64,000 nucleotides of DNA from JAHEME01 sp034435035 (GCA_034435035.1 DAOTXW010000016.1:186001-250000); one strand, 5' to 3'; counted from the stretch's first letter, positions 16,748 to 25,659 are shown. Numbers and translations: made by a program. The notes: generated from the sequence alone by a model not told the origin.

Positions 16748-17983
16748 ATGCGCACGGCTGAGATAGCTCCTGCTGCGCCTCACCGCGATGGATCGTGGCT
16801 GTGGCTGCTGATCCTGTTCTCGGTCGCCAGCTTCATCGAGGCCATGTTCTACGGGCAGCTGGCGGCCTTCACCCCTCTGTTTCTTCCAGAGCTGGGCATC
16901 CCACCCGCCGAGGTCGGCATCTGGGTGGGGCGCGTGGCCGCCATCGCCAACGTGGTGGGCATCCCGCTGATCCCTCTGTGGGGCGCCCTGGCCGATCGCT
17001 TCTCCCGCCAGCCGGTGATCGTGCGCTCATTCGTCGCGCATATGCTCTCCGGGGTGGTGATGGTGCTGTCCGGGAATGTCTGGCTGTTTGTGGCGGGCCG
17101 GGCCATCACCAGCTTCTCGCTCGGCAACTCCGGCCTCATGATGACCACGCTGGCCGAACGCGCTCCGCGCCACCGCACGGGCGTTGCCCTGGCGATCATG
17201 AACGGCTCCTCCCCGATGGGCGCCTTTTTAGGGCCGCTGCTCGGCGGCGCGCTCGTCGATCGCTATGGCTTCCGCGCCCTGCTCGGGATCGTCTCCGCGC
17301 TGATGCTGGGCGTGGTGATCGCCATGTCGGTCGGCTACCGCGATACGTTCCGCCCGGCGGTCCGCCAGCCGATCCTGACCATGGCGCTCGACTCGGTGCG
17401 CCTCATCTGGAGCACGCTCCGCCTGCGTTTGCTCTTTGTCGCGCTCTTTCTGCTGTTCGCGGGCTGGATGCTGGCTTTCACGTATGCCGCGCTGGCGATC
17501 ACATCGCTCTACACGGGCGACCGCCCCGCCGCGGCGGTGGGGCTGGTGATGGGCCTGGGCGGTCTCAGCGGGATGCTGCTTTCCCCGCTGCTCGGCGCGC
17601 TGGCCGACCGCTTTGGCCGCTGGCAGGTGCTGACGATCGGCGCCGGTGTGTCGGTCTTCCTGTGGCCGCTGCCCATGCTGGCCCGATCGCTGCCGGCTTT
17701 CACCACGACCTGGGTGATCCTCAACGCGGTGGTCACCGGGGTGTTCGCCATCTCATTTTCCGTGCTGGCCGGTGAAGCCCCCGACTCGGCGCGGGGCCGC
17801 GTGATGTCCTTCTCCTACCTGCCGACCATGCTCGGCCTGGTTGTCGGCCCGGCCATCGGCAGCCTGCTGACCCGCTACGGTGTGCTGACCATCTTTCCGG
17901 TCGCGGCTGTGCTCACGGCGCTGGGCGTCGGCGCGCTGGTGATCGCCCGCCGTCAGCCTGCGCCGACCTCAGCCCCCTTCTGA
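16748..17983 (+). CDS. Major facilitator superfamily transporter
   Basis: A 411-residue membrane transporter with about 12 hydrophobic segments in two halves. The first half has the MFS loop motif as GALADRFSRQPVIVRS (between segments 2 and 3) and the second half repeats it as GALADRFGRWQVLTIG. MNGSSPMGAFLGPLLGG marks segment 5. It resembles multidrug or sugar-efflux MFS proteins, but the substrate is not predictable. It ends 15 bases inside the 3' end of the convergent cNMP-domain gene. Confidence 0.88.
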   Translation: MRTAEIAPAAPHRDGSWLWLLILFSVASFIEAMFYGQLAAFTPLFLPELGIPPAEVGIWVGRVAAIANVVGIPLIPLWGALADRFSRQPVIVRSFVAHMLSGVVMVLSGNVWLFVAGRAITSFSLGNSGLMMTTLAERAPRHRTGVALAIMNGSSPMGAFLGPLLGGALVDRYGFRALLGIVSALMLGVVIAMSVGYRDTFRPAVRQPILTMALDSVRLIWSTLRLRLLFVALFLLFAGWMLAFTYAALAITSLYTGDRPAAAVGLVMGLGGLSGMLLSPLLGALADRFGRWQVLTIGAGVSVFLWPLPMLARSLPAFTTTWVILNAVVTGVFAISFSVLAGEAPDSARGRVMSFSYLPTMLGLVVGPAIGSLLTRYGVLTIFPVAAVLTALGVGALVIARRQPAPTSAPF

Positions 17984-18841
17984 TCCCCGGCGCTGCGCCG
18001 GGGCTTGGAGCCGTGCGAGGTGCTCCAGCATGATCTGCTCCAGCTCCTCGATCCGCCGGTGCAGCCCGCGGATCTCCTGTTCGGCCCGGATGTTGACCTC
18101 GTACTCGATGTCGTTGCGCACCTTGTCCCGTGCGGCCTGGCGGTTCTGGCTGATCAGCACGAACAGCGACAGGAAGATCGCCTCCAGCGAGACCGACATG
18201 GTCAGGAATCCAAATGGGTAGGGGTCAAAGGGGCGCACAAACGGCAGCAGCCCGACGTTGATGATGATCCAGATCGCAAACAGTATCCCGTTCAGATAGG
18301 TGAACGGGATGCTGCTGGCCCAGGCTGTCAGCTGATCGGCGATCCGCTCCGGCAGCGTGCTGGCGGTCTCCAGGGCTTCCGCCACCTCGTTCGGGTTGCG
18401 GATCACGGCTTCCGCCAGCCGTACTGTCTGGTCGCGCAGCCGCTGAGAGAGCATCGCCATGATGTCAAAGGCCGCGCCGGGGTGCACCTGGAACAGCGCC
18501 TCCAGATCGTCCCGGTCGATGGTAATTAGTTCCACGTCGTCCAGGGCTCGCGCGTTAGCCGAGCGCGGCTGATGCTCCAGCAGCGCCATCTCGCCGAATA
18601 TCTCACCTGGCTCGGCCGTCCGCAGCACCAGGTGCTCCCCCGATGGCTCTTCCAGGTACAGCTCGATCCGCCCGGTAAGGATGACGTACATGGTCTGCTC
18701 GTCATCCCCGTGCCGAAAAATCATCTGGCCCCGCAGGGCGCGGCGGCGCTCCAGCCGCTCGGCCAGCACCGTCAGCTCCCCCTCGTCCAGCAGCCGGAAC
18801 AGGGGAATCTCTCGCAGTGCAGCGGCATCCTGTATGTTCAT
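17969..18841 (-). CDS. Cyclic-nucleotide-binding domain fused to DUF1003 membrane protein
   Basis: About 290 residues. Residues 5-125 form a cNMP-binding domain (IPLFRLLDEGELTVLAERLE ... PGEIFGEMALLEHQPRSANA), with the phosphate-binding GEMALLEHQPRSA segment intact. Residues about 160-240 form the two-segment membrane domain DUF1003 (YLNGILFAIWIIINVGLLP ... SVSLEAIFLSLFVLISQNRQA). The C-terminus is a charged coiled coil (EVNIRAEQEIRGLHRRIEEL). The second ATG at 18841 is eight bases after AGGAGG and is preferred over 18847. DUF1003 function is unknown; cyclic nucleotide control of it is inferred. Confidence 0.85.
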   Translation of the reverse strand: MNIQDAAALREIPLFRLLDEGELTVLAERLERRRALRGQMIFRHGDDEQTMYVILTGRIELYLEEPSGEHLVLRTAEPGEIFGEMALLEHQPRSANARALDDVELITIDRDDLEALFQVHPGAAFDIMAMLSQRLRDQTVRLAEAVIRNPNEVAEALETASTLPERIADQLTAWASSIPFTYLNGILFAIWIIINVGLLPFVRPFDPYPFGFLTMSVSLEAIFLSLFVLISQNRQAARDKVRNDIEYEVNIRAEQEIRGLHRRIEELEQIMLEHLARLQAPAQRRGSEGG

Positions 18842-18866
18842 CGACATCTCCTCCTGGCGGTTACAT

Positions 18867-19391
18867 CTATCCTTCCGCCGGCGTGACCTCCGCCAGCATC
18901 TGTCCTCGCTCAACGGTCTGGCCAACCTGCGCCAGCAGGCGCGACACAATCCCCGCGTGCGGGGCGCTGATCCGGATCTCCATCTTCATCGCCTCCAGGA
19001 TCAGCAGCGTCTGCCCGGCGCTGACGGCGTCGCCCTCGATCACCTCCACCTGACGCACCTGCCCCGGCATGGGTGCTTCCAGGCTGTCGGTTCCCCCGCT
19101 GGCGCTGCGTCCCCGCGCCGATTCCACGGGCGCGCGCTCCAGCTCATAGACCTGTGCGCCGCCGTTCATCAGGGCCACGTGCCGGTGCTGCTCCCGGTGG
19201 GCCGAATGCCAGGCTGCGCTGAACGCCCGCACCCGCTGCCCGTCGATCCGCATGATCAGATGGCCGCCGCGCTGGTGCTCCACCTCCACCCGATGCGTCC
19301 GATCCCCGATCCGGGCGATCAGGCTGCCGTCCGCTGCGGCCTCTATCTGGATGCGGTAAATCGCTCCCCTGTAGCGGTAGCGCAGCTCCAT
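18867..19391 (-). CDS. Biotin carboxyl carrier protein subunit of an acyl-CoA carboxylase
   Basis: A 174-residue protein. The C-terminal half is a biotinyl domain with the attachment site EAMKMEI (K136) and the AGIVSRLLAQVGQTVERGQML hairpin halves around it. The N-terminal half (residues 1-95) looks like the BT domain found between carboxylase and carrier parts in fused 3-methylcrotonyl/propionyl-CoA carboxylase alpha chains. The ATG lies one base after the biotin carboxylase stop (TGAGATG), so this is the alpha chain cut into two proteins. Confidence 0.92.
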   Translation of the reverse strand: MELRYRYRGAIYRIQIEAAADGSLIARIGDRTHRVEVEHQRGGHLIMRIDGQRVRAFSAAWHSAHREQHRHVALMNGGAQVYELERAPVESARGRSASGGTDSLEAPMPGQVRQVEVIEGDAVSAGQTLLILEAMKMEIRISAPHAGIVSRLLAQVGQTVERGQMLAEVTPAEG

Positions 19392-19392
19392 C

Positions 19393-20895
19393 TCAGCGGC
19401 CCCCCATCCGGAACCCGTCCCCACGCGCCCACGGGCTGAAGCGGTCGGCGTCGGACGGCGCCCCCGGCTCCTCGGCGCTGATGCGGTCCGCCAGGTCGCT
19501 CAGCGCGGCGGCGATCAGCGCGGCGTCCGGCAGCTCGCCCTCCGGGGGCTGCCACTCGGCCAGGTGATCGTCGATGAAATGGGTGGACAGCGCCCCCGCG
19601 GCGAAAGCCGGGTGCCGGATCACCTGCCGCAGGAACGGCAGATTGGTCGTCACACCGAGGATCACGTATTCGCCGAGCGCCCGATCCATCCGCGCGATGG
19701 CTGCCTGCCGGTCGCCCGCATGCACGATCAGCTTCGCGATCAGCGGATCATAGTGCAGGCTGACCGAGTCGCCGCTGACCACCCCGGCATCGACGCGCAC
19801 CCCCGGCCCTTCTGGCTCTACTGCCAGCGCCAGCGGCCCGGTGGATGGCAGGAACCCGCTGGTGGGGTCCTCGGCATACACGCGGCACTCGATGGCGTGC
19901 CCGTGCTGCCGCAGATCGTCCTGCGCGAAGGGCAGCGGCTCTCCCGCCGCGATCCGGATCTGCAGCTGCGCCAGATCGACCCCCGTGACCAGCTCGGTCA
20001 CCGGATGCTCCACCTGCAGACGGGTGTTCATCTCCAGGAAATAAAAGGCTCCCGCCTCGTCGGCGATGAACTCGACCGTGCCCGCATTAACATACCCGAC
20101 TGCGCGGGCGGCGGCAGCGGCGGCCTCGCCCATGCGCGTCCTCAGCGCCGGGGTGAGCATCGGCGAGGGCGTCTCCTCGATGATCTTCTGGTGCCGCCGC
20201 TGGATCGAGCACTCGCGTTCGAACAGGTGCACCGTCTGACCGTGCTGGTCGGCCAGCACCTGCACTTCAATGTGCCGCCCCCGCGCGATATACCGCTCCA
20301 GGAATACCCGCGCATCTCCGAAGGCGTGATCGGCCTCGCGGCGGGCCGCCGCCAGCGCCTCCGGCAGATCGGCCGCCGCCTCAACGATCCGGATGCCCTT
20401 GCCGCCGCCGCCCCCGCTGGCCTTGACCATCACCGGGTACCCGATCCGATCCGCCGCGGCCAGGAAAGCCCTATCGTCGGCCCCGTCGGCCTGGAACCCC
20501 GGCACCACCGGCACGCCGGCTGCTTCCATCAGCGCCCGCGCTTCGGTCTTGACGCCCATCACCCGGATCGCCTCCGGTGGCGGCCCGATGAAGACCAGCC
20601 CCGCAGCCTGAACGGCCGCCGCGAAGTCCGGAGCCTCAGACAGGAATCCGTAGCCCGGGTGGATGGCCTGGCAGCCGGACTGCTGCGCTGCGGCGATCAG
20701 CCGTTCGCCCCGCAGATACGAGTCGCCCGGCGCTGCGCCGCCGATCAGCAGCGCCTCGTCCGCCAGCCGGGTGTGCAGCGCCCCCGTATCCGCTTCGGAG
20801 TAGACGGCCACGGCCTGGATGCCCAGGTCGTGGCAGGCCCGGATCAGCCGCACGGCGATCTCGCCCCGGTTGGCGATCAGGATTCGCGTGAACAT
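19393..20895 (-). CDS. Biotin carboxylase subunit of an acyl-CoA carboxylase
   Basis: ATP-grasp enzyme of 500 residues that carboxylates biotin. The N-terminal ILIANRGEIAVRLIRAC, the IHPGYGFLSE loop, the glycine-rich ATP lid KASGGGGGKGIRI, RRHQKIIEE, the metal/catalytic FLEMNTRLQVEHPVTE and the final IECRVYAEDP are all present. Length matches AccC/MccA N-terminal regions. It is directly followed by the carrier subunit. With the carboxyltransferase at 22311-23921, which is of the methylcrotonyl type, it probably forms methylcrotonyl-CoA carboxylase. Other acyl-CoA substrates remain possible. Confidence 0.93.
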   Translation of the reverse strand: MFTRILIANRGEIAVRLIRACHDLGIQAVAVYSEADTGALHTRLADEALLIGGAAPGDSYLRGERLIAAAQQSGCQAIHPGYGFLSEAPDFAAAVQAAGLVFIGPPPEAIRVMGVKTEARALMEAAGVPVVPGFQADGADDRAFLAAADRIGYPVMVKASGGGGGKGIRIVEAAADLPEALAAARREADHAFGDARVFLERYIARGRHIEVQVLADQHGQTVHLFERECSIQRRHQKIIEETPSPMLTPALRTRMGEAAAAAARAVGYVNAGTVEFIADEAGAFYFLEMNTRLQVEHPVTELVTGVDLAQLQIRIAAGEPLPFAQDDLRQHGHAIECRVYAEDPTSGFLPSTGPLALAVEPEGPGVRVDAGVVSGDSVSLHYDPLIAKLIVHAGDRQAAIARMDRALGEYVILGVTTNLPFLRQVIRHPAFAAGALSTHFIDDHLAEWQPPEGELPDAALIAAALSDLADRISAEEPGAPSDADRFSPWARGDGFRMGGR

Positions 20896-21037
20896 ACATC
20901 CTCTCTCGCCTATCCGCCGATCGGCGTGTTGCCGGGCTGCGGCGGGCGCGGTATTGTTGGCAGCATGCTGTGTGCAATCTGCAACAGACGGCGGATACCG
21001 GCGTAGTATAAGAGAAATCGCCCCGATCGGGGAAGTG

Positions 21038-21652
21038 ATGCTGCACGAACAGGTCCAGATGCGCGAACGACTTCAACACGGTTTGAACACAATGACACGG
21101 GCGGTTCAGCAGAACCGCCTGCAGACCGGCACGGTGATCCTGCTCAGCGTGGCTGCCTCGCTGGCGCTGGTGACCTATGTCGCCAATCACCCCCTGGTTG
21201 TCGAGGCATTTGTCCGTCACGCCGGGCTGGCCGGGCCGGTGGTGATCGTCGGCCTGTACGCCCTGCTCGGCCTCTCACCGGTACCTTCCGAATCCCTCAG
21301 CATGATCAACGGAGCCATTTACGGGCCGGTGGCTGGCACGGCCATCGGCTTCACCGGCAACATGGCCTCCGCTATGATCGAATACTACATCGGCGCGGGT
21401 ATCCGCGGAGCCACGGATTTCAAGCAGAAGAAGCAGCATCTGCCCTTCGGGCTGGGCCGCTTTCCCGCCGATTCGGTGTGGTTCCTGCTGATCGCCCGCA
21501 TCGTGCCGGGCTTTGGCGGCAAGATGGTGAGCGTCATTGCCGGCATGTATCACGTGCCGATGGGCCGCTATCTGTGGACTGCGGCCATCCCCACGCTGAT
21601 CGGCACGGCCCTGTTTGTGCTGGGCGGCCACGGGCTGATGAACATCTTCTGA
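21038..21652 (+). CDS. VTT-domain (DedA/SNARE-associated Tvp38-type) membrane protein
   Basis: A 204-residue membrane protein. The core VTT-like domain has GLYALLGLSPVPSESLSMING, then GPVAGTAIGFTGNMASAMIEYYIG, the charged RFPADSVWFLLIARIVPGFGG and a final membrane helix. The conserved R-x-[IV]-P-G-F/G pattern is characteristic; relatives act as lipid scramblases or flippases or in membrane homeostasis. The ATG at 21038 follows GGGGAAGTG; the longer frame from 20819 overlaps accC and is rejected. It is divergent from the carboxylase genes. Confidence 0.85.
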   Translation: MLHEQVQMRERLQHGLNTMTRAVQQNRLQTGTVILLSVAASLALVTYVANHPLVVEAFVRHAGLAGPVVIVGLYALLGLSPVPSESLSMINGAIYGPVAGTAIGFTGNMASAMIEYYIGAGIRGATDFKQKKQHLPFGLGRFPADSVWFLLIARIVPGFGGKMVSVIAGMYHVPMGRYLWTAAIPTLIGTALFVLGGHGLMNIF

Positions 21653-21683
21653 TGCCGCTCGCCGCGCCGCAGGAGGAAACCCC

Positions 21684-21944
21684 ATGCAGACAACCTGTCG
21701 CCACCAGAGTCTCATCCAGCCGGTTGAGCCGCGCACGGATGGGTGCGAGGAATGCCTTCAGATGGGTGACACCTGGGTCAACCTGCGTCTGTGCCTGATC
21801 TGTGGGCATGTCGGCTGCTGCGATGACTCGAAGAACAAACACGCCTCAGCCCACTTCCGCGCCACCGGTCACCCGATCATCCGCGCGCTCACCCCGCCCG
21901 GCGAAGACTGGGAGTGGTGCTATATCGATCAGGTGATGCTCTAG
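21684..21944 (+). CDS. UBP-type zinc finger protein (86 aa)
   Basis: A stand-alone zinc finger of the ubiquitin-protease (ZnF-UBP) type. Ligands are visible as CRHQ, GCEECLQMG, RLCLICGHVGCCDD, HASAHFRATGHP; the final WCYIDQ also matches the family. The protein has no other domain. In eukaryotes this fold binds ubiquitin C-termini; bacterial versions are common in Actinobacteria and Chloroflexota and their partner is unknown. It is 31 bases after the VTT gene with AGGAGG before it, so probably the same transcript, and overlaps the convergent dehydratase gene by four bases. Confidence 0.88.
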   Translation: MQTTCRHQSLIQPVEPRTDGCEECLQMGDTWVNLRLCLICGHVGCCDDSKNKHASAHFRATGHPIIRALTPPGEDWEWCYIDQVML

Positions 21945-22297
21945 CGCGCCTTCCCCTGCTGATAGAGACGATCTGTGCGGGCCGCCAGGATGAAATCGTT
22001 GCGGTGCAGCCCGCCGATGACGTGCGTCCACCACCGAACCGTCGCCCGGCCCCATTCGATCAGGATGGCGGGATGGTGATCTGCCTCCTCGGCCAGCGCG
22101 CCTACCCGATTGGTGAAGGCCAGCGCCTCGGCCCAGTCAGCGAACCGGAAGGCGCGTTCCAGCCGCCGGATTCCGGCTTCTTCGACCATCGCCCAGTCCG
22201 GAAGCTGTTGAAGCCAGTCTGCGATCTCCGCGTCGCTTGCGGGGGGATCACCCCGTCGGCAGGGAGTGCAGGCAAGCCCGGCCAGGTTATCAGTCAC
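21941..22297 (-). CDS. phhB: Pterin-4a-carbinolamine dehydratase
   Basis: A 118-residue enzyme that recycles the 4a-hydroxy-tetrahydropterin made by aromatic amino acid hydroxylases. The family signature is EADHHPAILIEW followed by VRWWTHVIGGLHRNDFILA with active-site histidines and Asp. The start is GTG with GAGGAGGGG upstream. It begins 13 bases after the carboxyltransferase stop and is co-transcribed with it, hinting at amino acid catabolism (leucine and aromatic). No phenylalanine hydroxylase is in view, and molybdopterin-related roles of this family are also known. Confidence 0.9.
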   Translation of the reverse strand: MTDNLAGLACTPCRRGDPPASDAEIADWLQQLPDWAMVEEAGIRRLERAFRFADWAEALAFTNRVGALAEEADHHPAILIEWGRATVRWWTHVIGGLHRNDFILAARTDRLYQQGKAR

Positions 22298-22310
22298 GGC
22301 GGCCCCTCCT

Positions 22311-23921
22311 CTACATCCTGAATACCCCGAAACGGCTTTCCTCCACAGGTGCGTTGAGGCACGCGCTCAGGGCCAGCCCCAGCGTCCGCCGCGTCTCTGC
22401 GGGATCCAGGATGCCATCATCCCACAGCCGCGATGTGGAGTAGTATGGGCTGCCTTCACGCTCGTACCGGTCGAGAATCGGCTGCTTGAAGGCGGCCACC
22501 TCCTCCGGGGTCATCGGCGGCTGGCCGCTCCGGGCCAGTTGATCCTGTTTGATCGTCGCCAGCACGGCTGCTGCCTGCTCGCCGCCCATGACGCTGATGC
22601 GGGCATTCGGCCACATCCACAGGAAACGGGGGCCGTAGGCCCGCCCGCACATCCCGTAATTGCCGGCCCCGAAGCTCCCCCCGATGATCACCGTCAGCTT
22701 CGGCACGCGGGCATTAGCCACCGCGTGCACCATCTTGGCCCCATCCCGCGCGATCCCGCCCCGCTCGGCGGCCTTGCCCACCATGAAGCCGGTGATGTTC
22801 TGCAGGAACAGCAGCGGCAGGCGCCGGGCGCAGCACAGCTCGATGAAGTGCGCACCCTTCAGCGCGCTCTCGCCGAACAACACACCGTTGTTTGCCACGA
22901 TGCCGATTGGATAGCCTTCCAGCCGCGCAAACCCGGTCACCAGCGTTGTCCCATAGTTGGCTTTGAACTCCCGCAGGCGGCTCCCGTCCACCAGCCGGGC
23001 GATGACCTCCCGCACGTCGTAGGCCTCGCGGAACGTGGTGGGCAGGATCCCGTACAGATCGTCCCCATCATACAGCGGCTCCTCCGGCGGCGTGATGTCG
23101 AGCGCGACGGATTTGCGCGTATTCAGCGTGGCCGCGATCGCCCGCAGGATCGCGATCGCGTGGTCGTCATCCTCCGCGAAGTGATCGGCCACCCCGGAGA
23201 TATGCGTATGGACATAGGCGCCACCCAGCTCCTCGGCGCTGACCTCCTCGCCGGTGGCCGCCTTCACCAGCGGCGGCCCGCCGAGGAAGATCGTCCCCGT
23301 CCCTTTCACAATCACCGTCTCGTCGCTCATCGCGGGGACATACGCGCCGCCTGCTGTGCAGCTCCCCATCACTGCGCTGATCTGCGGGATGCCCTCCGCG
23401 CTCATGACGGCCTGGTTGTAGAAAATGCGCCCGAAATCGTCTGCGTCCGGAAACACCTCATCCTGCATTGGCAGAAATGCCCCGCCTGAGTCCACCAGGT
23501 ACAGGCAGGGCAGGCGGTTCTCCAGCGCCACCTGCTGCGCCCGCAGATGCTTCTTGACTGTCAGCGGGTAGTAGCTGCCCCCTTTGACCGTCGCGTCATT
23601 GGCGAGGATCAGACACTCGCGCCCGGAGACCCGCCCGATCCCCGTCACCAGCCCGGCGCCGGGCGCCTCGCCGTCATACTGGTCGCACGCGGCCAGCGGA
23701 GACAGCTCCAGGAACGGGGACCCGGCATCCAGCAGCCGGTCGATGCGCTCGCGCGCCAGCAGCTTTCCCTGCTCGCGCTGCCGCTGCTGGTAGGGTTCGC
23801 CGCCGCCCCGGCGTGCCTCCGCCAGCCGCGTCCGGAGTTCAGCGGCCAGCGCCCGATGGTAGGCGGCGTTGTCACGGAATGCCGGGCTGTGCGTGTCGAT
23901 CGTGGAGTGTATCGGCTCCAT
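22311..23921 (-). CDS. mccB: Methylcrotonyl-CoA carboxylase carboxyltransferase (beta) subunit
   Basis: A 536-residue carboxyltransferase that passes CO2 from biotin to an acyl-CoA, most likely 3-methylcrotonyl-CoA in leucine breakdown. Typical phrases are ARERIDRLLDAGSPFLELSPLA, CLYLVDSGGAFLPMQDEVFPD, GSCTAGGAYVPAMSDE, the oxyanion-type LQNITGFMVGK and SFGAGNYGMCGRAYGPRFLW. The length and the DSGGAFLP and FGAGNYGMCG segments favour methylcrotonyl over propionyl substrates. Biotin carboxylase and carrier genes lie 1.4 kb downstream on the same strand with two opposite genes between. Confidence 0.92.
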   Translation of the reverse strand: MEPIHSTIDTHSPAFRDNAAYHRALAAELRTRLAEARRGGGEPYQQRQREQGKLLARERIDRLLDAGSPFLELSPLAACDQYDGEAPGAGLVTGIGRVSGRECLILANDATVKGGSYYPLTVKKHLRAQQVALENRLPCLYLVDSGGAFLPMQDEVFPDADDFGRIFYNQAVMSAEGIPQISAVMGSCTAGGAYVPAMSDETVIVKGTGTIFLGGPPLVKAATGEEVSAEELGGAYVHTHISGVADHFAEDDDHAIAILRAIAATLNTRKSVALDITPPEEPLYDGDDLYGILPTTFREAYDVREVIARLVDGSRLREFKANYGTTLVTGFARLEGYPIGIVANNGVLFGESALKGAHFIELCCARRLPLLFLQNITGFMVGKAAERGGIARDGAKMVHAVANARVPKLTVIIGGSFGAGNYGMCGRAYGPRFLWMWPNARISVMGGEQAAAVLATIKQDQLARSGQPPMTPEEVAAFKQPILDRYEREGSPYYSTSRLWDDGILDPAETRRTLGLALSACLNAPVEESRFGVFRM

Positions 23922-23989
23922 GTGGTTTCCCTGCTCTTGACGGTTGATGCGGGTGCGGCAAGTGTAGCACGGATCGGCCTCCGGGTGCG

Positions 23990-24018
23990 TTGAAACTCTC
24001 CCCGGCCCGCACTACAAT
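23990..24018 (+). promoter_or_regulatory. Promoter of the DUF1475-like gene
   Basis: TTGAAA (23990-23995), 17 bases, TACAAT (24013-24018), a near-consensus sigma-70-type promoter. Transcription would start near 24025 and the gene starts at 24057 with GGAGG seven bases upstream. Confidence 0.7.
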
Positions 24019-24056
24019 CCCTTCTGGAATCGGCTTCTCATTCTGGAGGCAATGCG

Positions 24057-24383
24057 ATGCGGCTGGCCAAGGTGCTGTCTGCGGCGGGTTTCGTGATCAT
24101 GACCTTCATGATTGTGCGGGCGTTTGTCGCCGGCGACTTCAACGCCGAGGGCGGGGCGATGCTGGCCGGGGCATGGGGCCAGCTCTCCCTGGTCGATGTC
24201 TATATCGGATTCCTGGTTTTCCTCGGGTGGGTCATCTTCCGCGAGCAGTCCTGGTGGCGCTCTGCGCTGTGGGCAGTGGCCATCCTGGTGCTCGGCAACG
24301 CGATCACCTGCCTGTATGTCTTTCTGGCGCTGAATGCCAGCGGCGGCGACTGGCGCCGCTTCTGGCTGGGGCGCCACGCCTGA
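24057..24383 (+). CDS. Small membrane protein, DUF1475-like
   Basis: A 108-residue protein with three hydrophobic segments (residues about 6-26, 42-62 and 68-92). The WGQLSLVDVYIGFLVFLGWVIF segment followed by FRE and a third helix matches my recollection of the DUF1475 family, a short membrane family of unknown function. It has its own strong promoter and ribosome site and ends convergently with the next gene. Function is unknown. Confidence 0.7.
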   Translation: MRLAKVLSAAGFVIMTFMIVRAFVAGDFNAEGGAMLAGAWGQLSLVDVYIGFLVFLGWVIFREQSWWRSALWAVAILVLGNAITCLYVFLALNASGGDWRRFWLGRHA

Positions 24384-24419
24384 CAGGCCGGCGGCCCGGA
24401 TCGCCGCTGCAGTGTCGGC

Positions 24420-25535
24420 TCATCTATAGTGATGCGCACTCCCCTTCGGCTGGTCGTCGGAGGGCACCCCTGCCAGCGACCGATCCGATGACCACGGCGC
24501 ATAGGGCGCCATGATCAGCGCGGCCAGCCCCAGCAGCGGCGTATCGTAGGTGATCCGCCACCCGGCGAAGTCCTGCCATGCCTGCTCTCGATCCGCCTTC
24601 AGCGGGACGCCGGCTTCGGCCAGTTCGCGGCAGGCCTCGTCGAATTCGTGCCGTGCGATGCTGATGCGTCGGGGGCTGTTGGGGTCGCCTGGCGGCGGGA
24701 TCGGCTCAACCGGCAGGCGGAAGTACCCGGCGATCTGCCGCAGGCACAGGTAGCCTGCCCGGATGCACAGATCGGCTCGCGGGTCCTGCGGGGTATCCAC
24801 CACCGATCTTACCAGCGCCGTCGCATCCAGCAGCGCCCCTGCTGCCGTCACCCACGAACGATCCGGCAGCGGCGATCGGAAGAACGCCAGCGCCGCCAGG
24901 GAAGTGTGCGTCTCCTCCACGTAGGCGAACCACTTTTCCCATTGCTCCCACAGCTCCGGGAAGTGATCGATCCGCCCAATGCGATGCAGCCGGCTGATCA
25001 TCGTCACCGCGGACGGCGGCGACCCCGCCCGCACTTCCAGCAGATTGACGGCGGCTTCCCGCTGCGAGAATGCGCTGTACATTGTCGGCAGGTAGGCGAT
25101 CAGCAGGGCGACCAGGATCAGCCCGATGGCGGCTTCGGTCACTGCCAGCGCCGACTGCACAGCTCCCTGTGGCGCGACCACCCCTAACGTCAGGAGTGAG
25201 GACCCGCTCAGCATGAGGGCCGCCAGCGGCGCTGCGCCCGCGGCCCAGAACATCATCCCGAACCCGGCCAGCACCAGCGTCAGCCAGGCGGGGACGAGCA
25301 GCAGCAGCCCGATCGGCGCGTAGAGCGCCATCACCTGATCGCGCTCCCGGTACGTGGCCGCGCGCCGCATCCGCAGGTCGAACAGGCGGCGCACCCCCCG
25401 GAACACCCCCTGAGTGATTGGGTCATGGGCGCTGCGCGGCAGCACGAAGGTGCGGATCGCCGACAGCAGAGTCGGGATCACCACCAGCAGGCCCATCACG
25501 AAGGCGGCGGCTCGCAGCAGACCCGGCGCCGGCAT
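24420..25535 (-). CDS. Membrane protein with possible ion-channel pore, unknown function
   Basis: 371 residues with an N-terminal hydrophobic segment, three more between 65 and 160, and a large soluble C-terminal part (about 165-371). The stretch ALMLSGSSLLTLGVV between two membrane helices looks like a re-entrant pore loop of two-helix ion channels, although no TVGYG filter is present. The soluble part is helical with ELWEQWEKWFAYVEETHTSLA. I would call it ion-channel-like at low certainty. It is convergent with the DUF1475-like gene. Confidence 0.65.
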   Translation of the reverse strand: MPAPGLLRAAAFVMGLLVVIPTLLSAIRTFVLPRSAHDPITQGVFRGVRRLFDLRMRRAATYRERDQVMALYAPIGLLLLVPAWLTLVLAGFGMMFWAAGAAPLAALMLSGSSLLTLGVVAPQGAVQSALAVTEAAIGLILVALLIAYLPTMYSAFSQREAAVNLLEVRAGSPPSAVTMISRLHRIGRIDHFPELWEQWEKWFAYVEETHTSLAALAFFRSPLPDRSWVTAAGALLDATALVRSVVDTPQDPRADLCIRAGYLCLRQIAGYFRLPVEPIPPPGDPNSPRRISIARHEFDEACRELAEAGVPLKADREQAWQDFAGWRITYDTPLLGLAALIMAPYAPWSSDRSLAGVPSDDQPKGSAHHYR

Positions 25536-25659
25536 CTCAGGGCGTCTCCAGGGGAGCGGGGCTGGCCACCGGGTGGCTGCGCAGGATGTGGGGTGTTTTT
25601 TTCACCGGCCTCTCCGTCAGAGGATAGGAGGCTCCTGAGCTTGCACCGTCTGGGCTCGT

